Shown: piece after piece, positions 9,274 through 18,734 of the stretch
Layout: the number at the start of each line of letters is the position of its first letter
Position numbering within the stretch: position 1 is the first letter of the stretch
Assembly: GCF_001514115.1 (NCBI RefSeq)
Contig: NZ_KQ948455.1
Span: 525,333 to 589,332, forward strand
Length of the DNA: 64,000 nucleotides
Reading direction: 5' to 3'
Source of the DNA: Streptomyces olivochromogenes
GTDB taxonomy: Bacteria; Actinomycetota; Actinomycetes; Streptomycetales; Streptomycetaceae
Translations under genes and position numbers: made by a program
Notes under the pieces: model-generated
Database searches by the model: none
The model's input: the letters and a program-made list of their open reading frames with translations, nothing else
What the model was told of the DNA's origin: nothing

Positions 9274-9302
9274 GATATCGGGGCGTTGACGGTTCCACTC
9301 AA
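9274..9302 (-). promoter_or_regulatory. Candidate promoter of the first ABC exporter operon
   Basis: On the minus strand, TTGAGT and GATATC are separated by 17 bases and lie about 60 bases upstream of the ATPase start. This is a reasonable vegetative-type spacing, but neither hexamer is a perfect match. Confidence 0.4.
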
Positions 9303-9448
9303 GAGAAAGTAAAAATATGCAGGTCACGCGGGGGACTGGCGGGAGAACGGTCTTACCTGGGGCCTTACCCGCACCCTACCTTTGTCAGGTACCCGTCCTG
9401 CCTGGTCAGGCCGGAAACGGAACCTCCGCACCCGATACGGAGCACGCC

Positions 9449-10339
9449 TCACGCCCGACGGGGAAGCGAGCCGTCCAGCGGCGGCAGGTCGTCGTACAGC
9501 CGCAGCTCGGACGCGTCGTCGACATACGGCAGGAAGTCCGTCTGCGGCAGTACCCAGCCCTCCTCACCGAAGACCAGCGTGCCCCGCTCGCGCAGCGCGC
9601 GGTCGGCTCCCGCGCGCCGCACCCAGGCGGCCGGGTCGGGGCCGAGCAGTTCGCGCAGCCGGGCGGAGCCGGCCAGCAGCGCGGCGAGCAGCTCCGCTTG
9701 GTCGCCGCCGCCCGGACGCGGCTGCCCGGTGGCCGGATCGGCGAGCACCCCGTGCGCGCTGAAGTAGATGTACGCGCCGCCGAGCCGCTCCCCGGAGGGC
9801 ATCGTCATCGCGAACGCGTCGCCCGGGAGTATCGCCCGCCGGTAATCCGGGAACTCGGTGTCGTCGACCGCCTTCAGCTGCGTCGAGTCCAGCCAGGTGA
9901 CGACGAGCGTGGTCTCGGCGCGCGGGTCGACGTACGGCGTCCCCGCCACGTACCCCGCCGGACTGATGTGTCCTGAGCAGCCCACCCCGATGCCGTGCAC
10001 CCGCACCGGCACCATCGGCACCGCCGCCGGGATGCCGAGCCGGGTCAGCTTGTGGGCGACCTGGCCGGGGGAGGCGTTGGAGCCGACGGCGATCACCGGG
10101 TGGCGGTTCCCGGTGCCGACCTGGCCGAGGTCGGCGAGCGCCTCGTCGAGCCGCTGCTGCTCCTGGCGCTCCTCCACGTACCACTCGCCGAGCCGCAGCG
10201 GCCGCACGTCGAGCTGGAGCAGTTCGCCGCCGGTGAGCAGCGAGGGCTCGGTGGTGGGACGGCCGGGATAGGTGAGCGGCTGCTTCGCGGGCACGTCGTC
10301 CAGGCCCAGCGCCTGCAGGCTTCGGTCCTTCGTCGTCAC
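9449..10339 (-). CDS. Conserved protein of unknown function
   Basis: A 296-residue soluble protein from a GTG start (TTKDRSLQALGLDD) preceded by GAAGGGCGTCACC. Notable stretches are HPVIAVGSNASPGQVAHKL near residue 85, GIGVGCSGHISPAGY near 115 and GERLGGAYIYFSAHGVL near 200. The glycine-rich GSNASPGQ loop could bind a nucleotide or substrate, but it fits no motif I can name. It lies upstream of, and in the same direction as, the first ABC exporter, with 235 bases between them. It is divergent from the channel-like gene at 10520. I do not recognise the family. Confidence 0.72.
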   Translation of the reverse strand: MTTKDRSLQALGLDDVPAKQPLTYPGRPTTEPSLLTGGELLQLDVRPLRLGEWYVEERQEQQRLDEALADLGQVGTGNRHPVIAVGSNASPGQVAHKLTRLGIPAAVPMVPVRVHGIGVGCSGHISPAGYVAGTPYVDPRAETTLVVTWLDSTQLKAVDDTEFPDYRRAILPGDAFAMTMPSGERLGGAYIYFSAHGVLADPATGQPRPGGGDQAELLAALLAGSARLRELLGPDPAAWVRRAGADRALRERGTLVFGEEGWVLPQTDFLPYVDDASELRLYDDLPPLDGSLPRRA

Positions 10340-10519
10340 GGTGACGCCCTTCGGGGGTGGTCGCGCGATAGGGGCAACAGCCTTCCACGCGAGGTGTACC
10401 CGGGGCGGGGCCTGGTCTCCCCGTTCGGGCGGGGTTGGCCGGAACGGACACCGGGAATCATGCCGTCCCATTGTACGAGTGGGGGCGAAGTGGGTTACGG
10501 GGGACGTGAGTTGAGGTTG

Positions 10520-11503
10520 ATGAGACGCGGGTGGAGTCGGGTGGGGTCCTCGAGGCGGGGTCGGGCCCATCCGCGCTTCCGTACGTCCGTTCGCTGGTGG
10601 ATCGCCGGACGTACCGTCCACGCCCTCCTCCTGATGACGCTGGGCGCGCTGGCCGGGCTCTCCGTCGTCATCGCGACGGCGTGGACGCTCACCGAGCACT
10701 CGTCGCGGTCGATGGCGCAGCGGTTCTCGAACGGGGAGCGGCTCTTCGACCTCAGCCTCGCGGCGCTGCGGGCGAGTGTCGGTACGGACAATCTCAACCC
10801 CGAGCCGGACAGCACCGCGCACCAGCTGCTCGCCACGGTCGCCTCCGTCACGGGCTCCCTGGTGCCCGCGGTGCTGCTGGGCATCGTCCTGATCAAGATG
10901 TTCGCGCTGCGGCCGTTCGTCTGGCGGCAGCGGGCCAGCGTCTCGCACGCCTGGACCGCGGACTTCCCCGGCTACTCGCGGCGCCACGCCGACAGCGAGG
11001 ACGCGATCATCGCCGTCCGCTTCTACAACCGCTTCGACAACCTGTCCGTCGTGGATCTGCGCGCCCGTGCCCATCTGCGCTACCTGGAGCGCTCCCCGCA
11101 CGACGGCAGCCTGGTCATCTACAAGCAGTGGCTGAAGGTCCTGGACGCGCAGGGCGAACCGGCCGACGAGCGGTACTGGCTCGCGGTCGAGCGCGGGGCG
11201 CCGTTCACCGTGTGGATACCGGTCGAGGCACCGGTGGCCGAACTGCCCTTCCGGCGGATCCAGGGCAAGGAGCTGTCCGGCTCGTACGGCGTCAAGCTCC
11301 TTGTCCGGCTGACGGCGCGGACCGTGGGCCTGGGCACCGAGGTCGCCGACGAGCGCTGGTTCGACCTGGAGGCGGGCGACTTCGAACTCGGCCGCTTCGT
11401 GCCGCTCCAGCCGGACCTGGACAAGGACGTGTGGCGCTGGGAGGGCTGGACGGACTTCGACGCCCTGGAACCCCACCCGAACGGCGAGGACCCCAGGCCC
11501 TGA
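10520..11503 (+). CDS. KirBac-like two-transmembrane channel homologue with degenerate selectivity filter
   Basis: A 327-residue protein; the ATG has GAGG four bases upstream. There are two hydrophobic helices (about residues 33-58 and 102-129). Between them a short amphipathic segment runs into S86-V-G-T-D-N-L-N-P, which lines up with the potassium-channel pore signature T-V-G-Y-G-D-x-x-P. The cytoplasmic remainder opens with SRRHADSEDAIIAVRFYNR and RARAHLRYLE, resembling the RH..+.RxxN and RARxxLR pattern of the inward-rectifier immunoglobulin-like domain. This is my own reading, not a search result. The filter tyrosine and second glycine are absent (T-D in place of Y-G), so potassium selectivity is doubtful. 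It could be a pore of altered selectivity or a non-conducting sensor. Confidence 0.6.
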   Translation: MRRGWSRVGSSRRGRAHPRFRTSVRWWIAGRTVHALLLMTLGALAGLSVVIATAWTLTEHSSRSMAQRFSNGERLFDLSLAALRASVGTDNLNPEPDSTAHQLLATVASVTGSLVPAVLLGIVLIKMFALRPFVWRQRASVSHAWTADFPGYSRRHADSEDAIIAVRFYNRFDNLSVVDLRARAHLRYLERSPHDGSLVIYKQWLKVLDAQGEPADERYWLAVERGAPFTVWIPVEAPVAELPFRRIQGKELSGSYGVKLLVRLTARTVGLGTEVADERWFDLEAGDFELGRFVPLQPDLDKDVWRWEGWTDFDALEPHPNGEDPRP

Positions 11504-11557
11504 ATGACGAGAGGAGCCCAGGCCCTGAGTGTGCAGAGGAATCCGGGCCCTGAGTGT

Positions 11558-12328
11558 CTACGCGTCCCGCCTCTTCAGCAGCAGATAGCCCCCGAGGAGC
11601 GCTGCGACCACCCACAGGACCATGATCGCCAGGCCGCCCCAGGGGCCGTAGGGGGTGTCGTCGCCGATCGGGGTCACCACCCGCATGATCTTGCTGCCGG
11701 CCTGGTCGGGCAGGTAGCGGCCGATCTTCTTGGTCGCGGACACCGCGCCGAGGATGTTGGAGATCAGGAAGAAGAACGGCATGAGGATGCCGAGCGAGAG
11801 CATCGGGCTGCGCAGCATCGTCGCGACGCCCATCGAGAAGACCGCGATCAGCGTCATGTAGAGGCCGCCGCCGATCACCGCGCGCAGCACCCCGGAGTCG
11901 CTGATCGACGCGCTGTGCGTGCCGAGCGCCGCCTGTCCCAGGAAGAAGGCGATGAAGCTGGTGATCATGCCGACGACGAGGGCGAGCCCCGCCGCCACCG
12001 CGATCTTGCTGAAGAGGAACGTGGCGCGCTGCGGGACCGCGGCCAGCGAGGTGCGGATCATGCCGGTGCTGTACTCGTTGCCGACCACGAGCACCCCGAA
12101 CACGATCATCGCGAGCTGGCCGAGGCTCATCCCCGCGAAGCTGATGTATGTCGGGTCGAAGGAGAGCTGGTCGTTGTCGCCCATCTTGTCGAACTCGTTC
12201 TTCGACAGCAGAGAGATCAGGATGCCCAGCGCGATCGTGACCACCGCGGCGAGACTGAGCGTCCAGACAGTGGACGCGACGGACCGGATCTTGGTCCACT
12301 CGGACTTGAGGACCTGGGTCGCCGCCAT
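11558..12328 (-). CDS. ABC-2 type exporter permease (second system)
   Basis: A 256-residue integral membrane protein starting MAATQVLKSEWTKIRSV, with six predicted helices and the ending LLGGYLLLKRRDA. Closely similar in pattern to the permease at 7136 (same SEWTKI entry, same VVGNEYSTGMIRTSLAA block) but without the N-terminal Pro-rich extension. It follows its ATPase gene after only two bases and must be in the same operon. Substrate unknown. Confidence 0.88.
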   Translation of the reverse strand: MAATQVLKSEWTKIRSVASTVWTLSLAAVVTIALGILISLLSKNEFDKMGDNDQLSFDPTYISFAGMSLGQLAMIVFGVLVVGNEYSTGMIRTSLAAVPQRATFLFSKIAVAAGLALVVGMITSFIAFFLGQAALGTHSASISDSGVLRAVIGGGLYMTLIAVFSMGVATMLRSPMLSLGILMPFFFLISNILGAVSATKKIGRYLPDQAGSKIMRVVTPIGDDTPYGPWGGLAIMVLWVVAALLGGYLLLKRRDA

Positions 12329-12330
12329 GC

Positions 12331-13281
12331 TCAGGTCTCCTTGTTCCAGCCGCCGCCCCACTGCTGGGGCGGGGCATCGGTGTGCGCGTGGTACTCCACC
12401 GACTCCGCGGTCAGCTGCATGAACGCGTCCTCCAGGGAGGCCTGCTGGGGGCTCAGCTCGTGCAGCACGAGCTGGTGCTGCGCGGCCAGCTCACCGATCT
12501 GCTCCGACTTCGCGCCGTCCACCTCCAGCGTCCCGCTGCCGCTCTCGACGACGGTGATCCCCGCCTCGTGCAGGACGTCGAGCAGCCGCTCGCGCTGGGG
12601 GGAGCGGATACGGACGTACGACCGCGAGTTCTGCGCGATGAAGTCGGCCATGGAGGTGTCCGCGAGGAGGCGGCCCTGGCCGATGACGACGAGGTGCTCC
12701 GCGGTCAGCGCCATCTCGCTCATGAGGTGACTCGACACGAAGACCGTACGGCCCTGGCCTGCCAGCGACTTCATCAGGTTGCGGATCCAGTGGATGCCCT
12801 CGGGGTCGAGGCCGTTGACCGGCTCGTCGAACATCAGGATCCGCGGGTCGCCGAGGAGCGCGCCCGCGATGCCGAGTCGTTGGCCCATGCCGAGCGAGAA
12901 GCCCTTGGCCTTCTTCCTGGCCACCGAGGTGAGGCCCACGGTGTCCAGGACCTCGTCCACCCGCGCCTTGGGGATGCCGTTGCTCTGGGCGAGACAGAGG
13001 AGGTGGTTGAAGGCGCTGCGGCCGCCGTGCATGGCCTTGGCATCCAGCAGGGCGCCGATGTACTTCAGCGGGTCCTTGAGGTGGTCGTAATGCTGCCCGT
13101 CGATGCGTACGTCGCCCGCGGTGGGGCGGTCGAGGCCGAGCATCATCCGCATCGTCGTGGACTTGCCCGCGCCGTTCGGACCGAGGAACCCCGTGACGAT
13201 ACCGGGTCTGACGGTGAAGGTCAGATGGTTGACCGCCACCTTCTCGCCGTACCGCTTGGTCAGCCCCTCAAGCTCGATCAT
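12331..13281 (-). CDS. ABC transporter ATP-binding protein (second system)
   Basis: A 316-residue ATPase with ATG at MIELEGLTKRYGEKVAVN. Walker A GPNGAGKST is near residue 36, signature SLGMGQR near 140 and Walker B ILMFDEPVNGLD near 160. It parallels the ATPase at 7978 throughout the nucleotide-binding domain but stops before the long Pro/Gln tail. Residues 230-300 form the small C-terminal accessory domain common in exporters of lipids or peptides. It is the first gene of a two-gene operon with the permease. Confidence 0.92.
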   Translation of the reverse strand: MIELEGLTKRYGEKVAVNHLTFTVRPGIVTGFLGPNGAGKSTTMRMMLGLDRPTAGDVRIDGQHYDHLKDPLKYIGALLDAKAMHGGRSAFNHLLCLAQSNGIPKARVDEVLDTVGLTSVARKKAKGFSLGMGQRLGIAGALLGDPRILMFDEPVNGLDPEGIHWIRNLMKSLAGQGRTVFVSSHLMSEMALTAEHLVVIGQGRLLADTSMADFIAQNSRSYVRIRSPQRERLLDVLHEAGITVVESGSGTLEVDGAKSEQIGELAAQHQLVLHELSPQQASLEDAFMQLTAESVEYHAHTDAPPQQWGGGWNKET

Positions 13282-13440
13282 GCGCACACGGTAGGACGCG
13301 GTCTGGGCCCGTGCCACTTGGGCGGCGGTGTGTTTGCCGCATGTTCACCGTCTCCGACCGCCGCGTCATCCTGGCTGGTCGGGCCCGCACCGCGGAGCCG
13401 CACAATGTCACCGTCCCGCGCCCCTCTTGGGGCACGCCAA

Positions 13441-13473
13441 CGGCCCGCGCTCCCGAGAAGAGAGCGCGGGCCG
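13441..13473 (-). terminator. Hairpin terminator after filP
   Basis: Arms CGGCCCGCGCTC and GAGCGCGGGCCG around a 9-base loop, 26 bases beyond the filP stop. No long U tract, which is usual in Streptomyces. Confidence 0.7.
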
Positions 13474-13498
13474 GAGTGCTGCCGGAAACTACCCGAAC

Positions 13499-14434
13499 CT
13501 ACCGGGTCTGCTGGGCCGGAACCCCGCGGGAGATCGGCTCGTCCTCGGCCGGCGTGGTCGCGGCGGCCACCGCGGCACCCGTGAGCGTCGCGAGCATCTC
13601 GCGGACGTTCGTGAGCTGAGCGTTGATCGAGTCGCGACGGTTCGTCAGCGCCGCCAGCTCGCGCTCGGATTCCGAGCGGATGCGGTCGGCCTTGGCGTTC
13701 GCGTCGGCCACGATGTCCTCGGCCTGGCGCTGGGCCGTCTCCACCGTCTGGCGGGCGCGGCGCTCGGCGTCCGTGCGCAGCTTCTCGGCCTCCAGGCGGA
13801 GCTGCTCCGCGCGGTGCTCGATCTCCGCGAGGCGCTTCTCGGCCTTGGCCTGACGCGAAGCCAGGTCACGCTCGGACTGCTCGCGGCGCTTGGCGAGGTT
13901 CGTCTCGAAGTCGGCGGCGGCCTGCGCGGCCTTGGCACGGGTCTCCTCGAAGAGAGCGTCCGCCTCCTCGCGCTTGGACTGCGCGTCCTTCTGCGCCTCC
14001 TGGCGCAGCTGGGAGGCGTCGCTCTTGGCCTTCTCGACGATCCGGACGCCCTCGTCCTCGGCCTTGGACTTGCGGTCTGCAGCGAACGATTCTGCGTCGT
14101 TGCGGACCTGCTGGGCGGCCGACTCGGCGAGCTCACGGTGCTGCTCGGACGCGCGACGGGCCTCCTCGCGCAGATCCTTCGCCTCCTCCTCGGCGAGGCG
14201 GAGGATCTTCTCGACACGCGCGCCGAGACCCGCGTACGACGGTTCGGCGTCGGTGACCTGGGCCTGGGCGTTCTGCGTTTCGAGGTGGAGCTCCTCGATG
14301 CGCTTTTCGAGAGCAGTGATACGGGCCAGAGCGCTGTCACGGTCGGAGACGAGCTTCGAAATGCGTTCGTCCACCTGAGCGCGGTCGTACCCACGCCGCA
14401 CAAGCTCGAAGCCGTAGGGGGAAGTGTCGCTCAT
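13499..14434 (-). CDS. filP: FilP, coiled-coil cytoskeletal (intermediate-filament-like) protein
   Basis: A 311-residue protein starting MSDTSPYGFELVRRGYD; 18 further upstream codons are open but not typical of the family. The N-terminal YGFELVRRGYDRAQVDERI resembles the membrane-associating DivIVA start. Residues 30-300 are an almost unbroken coiled coil rich in Glu, Ala, Lys and Arg. FilP of Streptomyces forms filaments behind the hyphal tip, gives mechanical stiffness, and works with DivIVA and Scy. Older annotations call it a cellulose-binding protein. It lies 183 bases downstream of scy in the same direction, and a hairpin follows it. Confidence 0.92.
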   Translation of the reverse strand: MSDTSPYGFELVRRGYDRAQVDERISKLVSDRDSALARITALEKRIEELHLETQNAQAQVTDAEPSYAGLGARVEKILRLAEEEAKDLREEARRASEQHRELAESAAQQVRNDAESFAADRKSKAEDEGVRIVEKAKSDASQLRQEAQKDAQSKREEADALFEETRAKAAQAAADFETNLAKRREQSERDLASRQAKAEKRLAEIEHRAEQLRLEAEKLRTDAERRARQTVETAQRQAEDIVADANAKADRIRSESERELAALTNRRDSINAQLTNVREMLATLTGAAVAAATTPAEDEPISRGVPAQQTR

Positions 14435-14617
14435 GGGGTTCCTGTCGAATGAGACCGGTGAGGTGATAGGGGGAATCCTAGGGGCCAAAGCGGTGTGTCA
14501 TCGAGCGGATGCGTGTTTGATCTGGAGAATGAGACTCCTTTTGGGTGGCTAACTGTCAGACGGCTTGCCAGAACCTGTGACAAAGGTCCGTTCAAAGCAC
14601 GGATTGGGTGGTTATGG

Positions 14618-17600
14618 CTACCCTTCTGACGACTTGCCACTCGCACGAGTTGCGCCGGCGGCAGCGCCCGCTTTGACCCCACCGTCCTTGCCTGCGGACG
14701 GGGCCTCAAAGGACTCCAACGCCTCCAGGACATCCTGGACACGGGAGATCTCCGCGTTGATGTCCTCGCGCCGGCGGATCAGCACCTCCAGCTCGCGCTT
14801 GCCCTCCTCGACCGCGGCCCGCGCCTCGCGGATGGCCTCGGCCTTGATCTCCGTCGCCTCCGCGATGAGCGAGCTCTTCTTCTGCTCGGCCTCCTTGAGG
14901 AGCCCCTCGGCCTTCTTGACCGCGGCGATACGGACCTTGCTCGCCTCGGAGTTGGCCTCCGAGACCAGGTCCTTCGCCTTCGCCTCGGCCTCGGCGAGCT
15001 GGTCCTCGGCGGCCCGCACCAGCGCGTCGCAGCGCTCGCCGGCCGTCTTCATCGCCTCGGCCGACTCACGCCTGGCCCGCTCGTGCAGTTCCTCGATCTC
15101 GGTGGTGACGCGGTCGCGCAGCTCCTCCGCCCGCTCCCTTATGGCGGTCGCGTCCCGACGCGCGCCGATCAGGAGCTCGTCCGCGTCCGTACGGGACCGC
15201 TCCACCATGGTGTTGCCCTCGACGGTCGCCTCGGAGACCAGCCGCTCGGCCTCGTTGCGTGCCGCGCCCACCATCGTGTCGGCCTGCGACTCGGCGTCCG
15301 CCGTGGTCTTCTGCGCGCTCTGCTGCGCCTCGGCGAGCAGCTTGTCCGCCTCGGACGCCGTCTCCGAGATGAGCGTGTCGACCTGCTCGGCCGCCTCGGA
15401 GCGCCGCTTGTTGGCCTCACGGCGTGCCGCGTCCAGCGTCCGGTCGGCCTCCTCGCGGGCACCGGACGTGAGCCGCTCGGCCTCCGCCGCCGCCTCGGCC
15501 TTGACCCGCTCGGACTCGCTGCGGATCCGCTCGGCGTGCTGCTGCGCGGAACCGACCGTCTCGGCGGCCTCGGCGCGCAGCCGCTCCGCGTCCCCGGTCG
15601 CGTCCGAGACCAGCCGCTCGGCCTTGGCCACGGACTCCGCGCGTACGCGCTCGGCCTCGGCGTTCGTCTCGTTCGTCAGCCGCTCCGCCTCGGAGCGCGC
15701 CTCGGTGATGAGCGTGTCGACCTGCGTGGCCGCGTCCGAACGGATCCGGTTCGCGTCCTCCCGGGCCTCGGCACGGCTGCGCGAAGCGTCCTGCTCGGCG
15801 TTCGCGATGGTGTCGGAGGCCTCGGTGCGCACCCGCTGGGCGTGCTCGGCGGCTTCCGAACGCAGCCGCTCGGACTCGGCGATCGCCTCCGAAACCGTAC
15901 GCTCCGCGAGCGACTTGGCGGCGTCCGTCTCCTCGGCCGCCTCGCGCCGGATACGGCTCGCGTCCTCGGAGGCACGCTCCCGCTCCGCGTACGCGTCGGC
16001 GCGGACCCGGTCCGCCTCCTCCTGCGCCTCGGTCCTGGTCCGGTCCGCCGCGTGCTCGGCGGCGCTGCGCAGGCCGGTGATCTCCTCCTGGGCCTGCTCG
16101 TGCAGCCCCGCCACGGCGTCGCGCACCTGCTGCGCGGTCTGCTCGGCGCTGGAGACCATCTCGGTCGCGCGCCGGTCGGCCTCCTCGACCAGCCGTACGG
16201 CCTCGGCCTGGGCCTCGTCGACACGGTTGCGCGCGGAGGCGAGGAGCTCCTCGCTCTGCTCGCGGGCCCGCTCGCGCTCCTGGTCGGCCTCCTGGCGCGC
16301 GGAACCGAGGAGTTCCTCGGCCTCGCGGCGGCGCCGGGCGGCCTCCTCCTGGGCGGCGGCCAGCGTCTCCGCGCCCTCGGTGGCCAGCCGCTCGGCCGCG
16401 GCCTGGGCCTCCGCCCGTACCCGGTCGGCGCTGTCCTGGGCCTCCGACTTCAGCCGCTCGGCCTCCGCCGCGGCCTCCGACCGCAGTCGTACGGCGATGT
16501 TCTCGCCCTCGGCGCGCGACGTGGAGGCGTCCGCGGCGGCCTCGTTGCGCAGCCGCTCCGCCTCCGCCTCGGCCTGCGCCTGGAGCGTACGGATCCGCTC
16601 GGCGGCCTCCGAACGCAGCCGCTCGCTCTCCTCGGCGGCCTCGCGGCGGATCCGCTCGGCGTCCGCCCGTGCGTCGCTCAGCGCCTCCTCGGCCGAGACG
16701 AGCCGCTGCTCGGCCTCGGTGTGCAGCCGGGTCAGCTCCTCGGCGGCCTCCGTCCGACGGGCCGCTATGGCGCGCTCGGTCTCCTCGCGCAGCCCCTCGG
16801 CGGCCCGCTCGGCCTCCGCCTTGATCGTGTCGGAGAGCTCGACGGCCTCCTCGCGGTTGCGCTCGGCCTCCTTGCGCGTGCGCTCCAGGGTCTCCTCGGC
16901 CTGGCGGCGCAGCGTCGTGGCGCGCTCGATGGCCTCGGTGCGCACCCGCTCGCTGTCGCCGGTGGCCGTGTTCCGCAGCTCGTCCGCGTCCGCCTTGGCC
17001 TTCGCGAGCAGCTCTTCGGCGGTCTTGGCCGCCTCCTCGATCTGCTGGACGGCCTCGCGCCGGGCCTCGGAGCGGATCCGCTCGCCCTCGGCATTGGCGT
17101 CGGAGCGCAGCTGCTCGGCCTCGCCGCGCAGCCGGCGCGCCTCCTCCTGCAGCTCGACCGTCTTGGCGCGGTACTCCTTGGTGTCGTCCTTCGCCGTGCC
17201 CTTGAGCTGCTCGGCGATGTCGTGCGCCTCGGCACGCAGCCGGTCCGCCTCGGACTCCGCCTCGGTGCGGATCCGCTCGGCCTCCTCGGCCGCCGACTTC
17301 CTGGTCGCCTTGGCGTCCTCGGACGCCTTGTTCAGGACGTCCTCGGCGGTACGGGCCGCCTTGGAGAGCTGGGAGGCGGTCTCCTCGGCGGTGAGGCTGC
17401 GCGCGGTCTCCTCGGCCTCCGCGACGATCTTCTCGGCCTTGGTCTTGGCGTCCGCGACGGCCTGCTCGGCGTCGGACTTGGTGGTCTCGGCCTCCTTGGT
17501 GGCCTCGCTGACCAGCCGGGCGACCTGTTCCTTCGCCGTCCGCGTGCGCTGCTCGTTCGCCGACTCGGCGCTCGCCAGGGCCTTGGCCGCGGCCTCCTTC

Positions 17601-18469
17601 GCCTCGGCGACGACCTTGTCCGCCTCGGTCCGCGCCTCGCGCAGCGCCGACTCGGCCTCCGACATGCGCTGCTCGGCGGCCCGGCTCAGCTCGGTGGCCT
17701 GGCGGCGGGCGCTGTCCGACTCGTTCGCCGTGGAGCTGCGCAGCTGCTCGGCGTGGTCGGTGGCCTCCTGGGCCTGCGTCGACGCGGCGTTCAGCAGCCG
17801 CTCGGCGTCCGTGCGGGCCCGGCGCAGCAGCGCCTCGGCCTCGGCGCGGGCCGACTCGGCGTCGTTCGTCAGCCGCTGGCGGGCCTCGGCGGCGGTCCGC
17901 TCGGCCTCCGCACGGGCGGCACTCAGCGCCTGGTCCGCCTCCGCGCGCGACTCCTCCAGGAGCCGGCGGGCCTGCTGCTCGCTGCGGGCGCGCAGCTGCT
18001 CGGCCCACGCCACGTTCTCGTTGACGTGCGACTCGACGGTCTGACGGCGCTCGGCCAGCTCCTGATCGAGCTGCTGGCGGCGCGCGACCGCCTCCTGGTG
18101 CAGCTCCGCCTGCAACCGGGCGGCCTGCTCGGCGTGCTCCTGGAGGATGCGCTGCGTCTGCGCCCGGGCCTGGCTCATCTCGCGCTCGGCGTCGGCGCGC
18201 AGCTGATCGGCCTGGATCTGGGCATTACGGAGCAACTGCTCGGCCTGATAGCCGAGGTCGCCGCCGCTGTCGTAGGCAGGCCGGGTCGCCAGACTGCGGC
18301 GCGCCTCGTGCAGCTTGGCGCGCAGCACCTCGACCTGATAGCCGAGGTCCTCGGCGTGCTGGACGGCCTTCTCCCGCTCGGTCTTCAGCCGTTCCATCTC
18401 GGCCTCGAACCGAGAGAGGTGGTCGACGTCAGCCGCCGGCTCTCGCTCCTGGCGTTCGTAGCCCCGCAC
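14618..18469 (-). CDS. scy: Scy, giant coiled-coil polarity organiser of hyphal tips
   Basis: A 1283-residue protein beginning (GTG) RGYERQEREPAADVD; a TTG ten codons upstream is possible, but the family starts here. It has a short DivIVA-like N-terminal segment (SRFEAEMERLKTEREKAV) followed by about 1200 residues of coiled coil. The repeat period is irregular, with many EAERLRSEA-like units fitting hendecads better than heptads, and the end is Gly/Ala/Lys-rich. Known role: Scy scaffolds the tip-organising centre, recruiting DivIVA and FilP, and controls hyphal branching and later ParA localisation. The high Glu/Ala/Arg content produces very long shadow frames on the other strand. Confidence 0.95.
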   Translation of the reverse strand: MRGYERQEREPAADVDHLSRFEAEMERLKTEREKAVQHAEDLGYQVEVLRAKLHEARRSLATRPAYDSGGDLGYQAEQLLRNAQIQADQLRADAEREMSQARAQTQRILQEHAEQAARLQAELHQEAVARRQQLDQELAERRQTVESHVNENVAWAEQLRARSEQQARRLLEESRAEADQALSAARAEAERTAAEARQRLTNDAESARAEAEALLRRARTDAERLLNAASTQAQEATDHAEQLRSSTANESDSARRQATELSRAAEQRMSEAESALREARTEADKVVAEAKEAAAKALASAESANEQRTRTAKEQVARLVSEATKEAETTKSDAEQAVADAKTKAEKIVAEAEETARSLTAEETASQLSKAARTAEDVLNKASEDAKATRKSAAEEAERIRTEAESEADRLRAEAHDIAEQLKGTAKDDTKEYRAKTVELQEEARRLRGEAEQLRSDANAEGERIRSEARREAVQQIEEAAKTAEELLAKAKADADELRNTATGDSERVRTEAIERATTLRRQAEETLERTRKEAERNREEAVELSDTIKAEAERAAEGLREETERAIAARRTEAAEELTRLHTEAEQRLVSAEEALSDARADAERIRREAAEESERLRSEAAERIRTLQAQAEAEAERLRNEAAADASTSRAEGENIAVRLRSEAAAEAERLKSEAQDSADRVRAEAQAAAERLATEGAETLAAAQEEAARRRREAEELLGSARQEADQERERAREQSEELLASARNRVDEAQAEAVRLVEEADRRATEMVSSAEQTAQQVRDAVAGLHEQAQEEITGLRSAAEHAADRTRTEAQEEADRVRADAYAERERASEDASRIRREAAEETDAAKSLAERTVSEAIAESERLRSEAAEHAQRVRTEASDTIANAEQDASRSRAEAREDANRIRSDAATQVDTLITEARSEAERLTNETNAEAERVRAESVAKAERLVSDATGDAERLRAEAAETVGSAQQHAERIRSESERVKAEAAAEAERLTSGAREEADRTLDAARREANKRRSEAAEQVDTLISETASEADKLLAEAQQSAQKTTADAESQADTMVGAARNEAERLVSEATVEGNTMVERSRTDADELLIGARRDATAIRERAEELRDRVTTEIEELHERARRESAEAMKTAGERCDALVRAAEDQLAEAEAKAKDLVSEANSEASKVRIAAVKKAEGLLKEAEQKKSSLIAEATEIKAEAIREARAAVEEGKRELEVLIRRREDINAEISRVQDVLEALESFEAPSAGKDGGVKAGAAAGATRASGKSSEG

Positions 18470-18734
18470 TGCGCGGTCCCATCCGTCCCCTGGTCGCAAG
18501 TCTCTCCAAACGAACCCCGTCCATCCGCCGAACGGGGCCCCCGGGGAATGGTGTCAGATCAACAGCGGAGCACGGGCTGTCGCCCCGACGCTCGTCCCCC
18601 GAAACCTGGACCCCGGCCCTTGGCCACGCCGTCCTCAGGACGGCATGACCTCAGGGCCCGTCGCCGGACAGGCCCTGGGCCGCCCCGAAACGGCAGCGGC
18701 CAACCCCAACCCTACCGGCCCAGATATACGGAGG

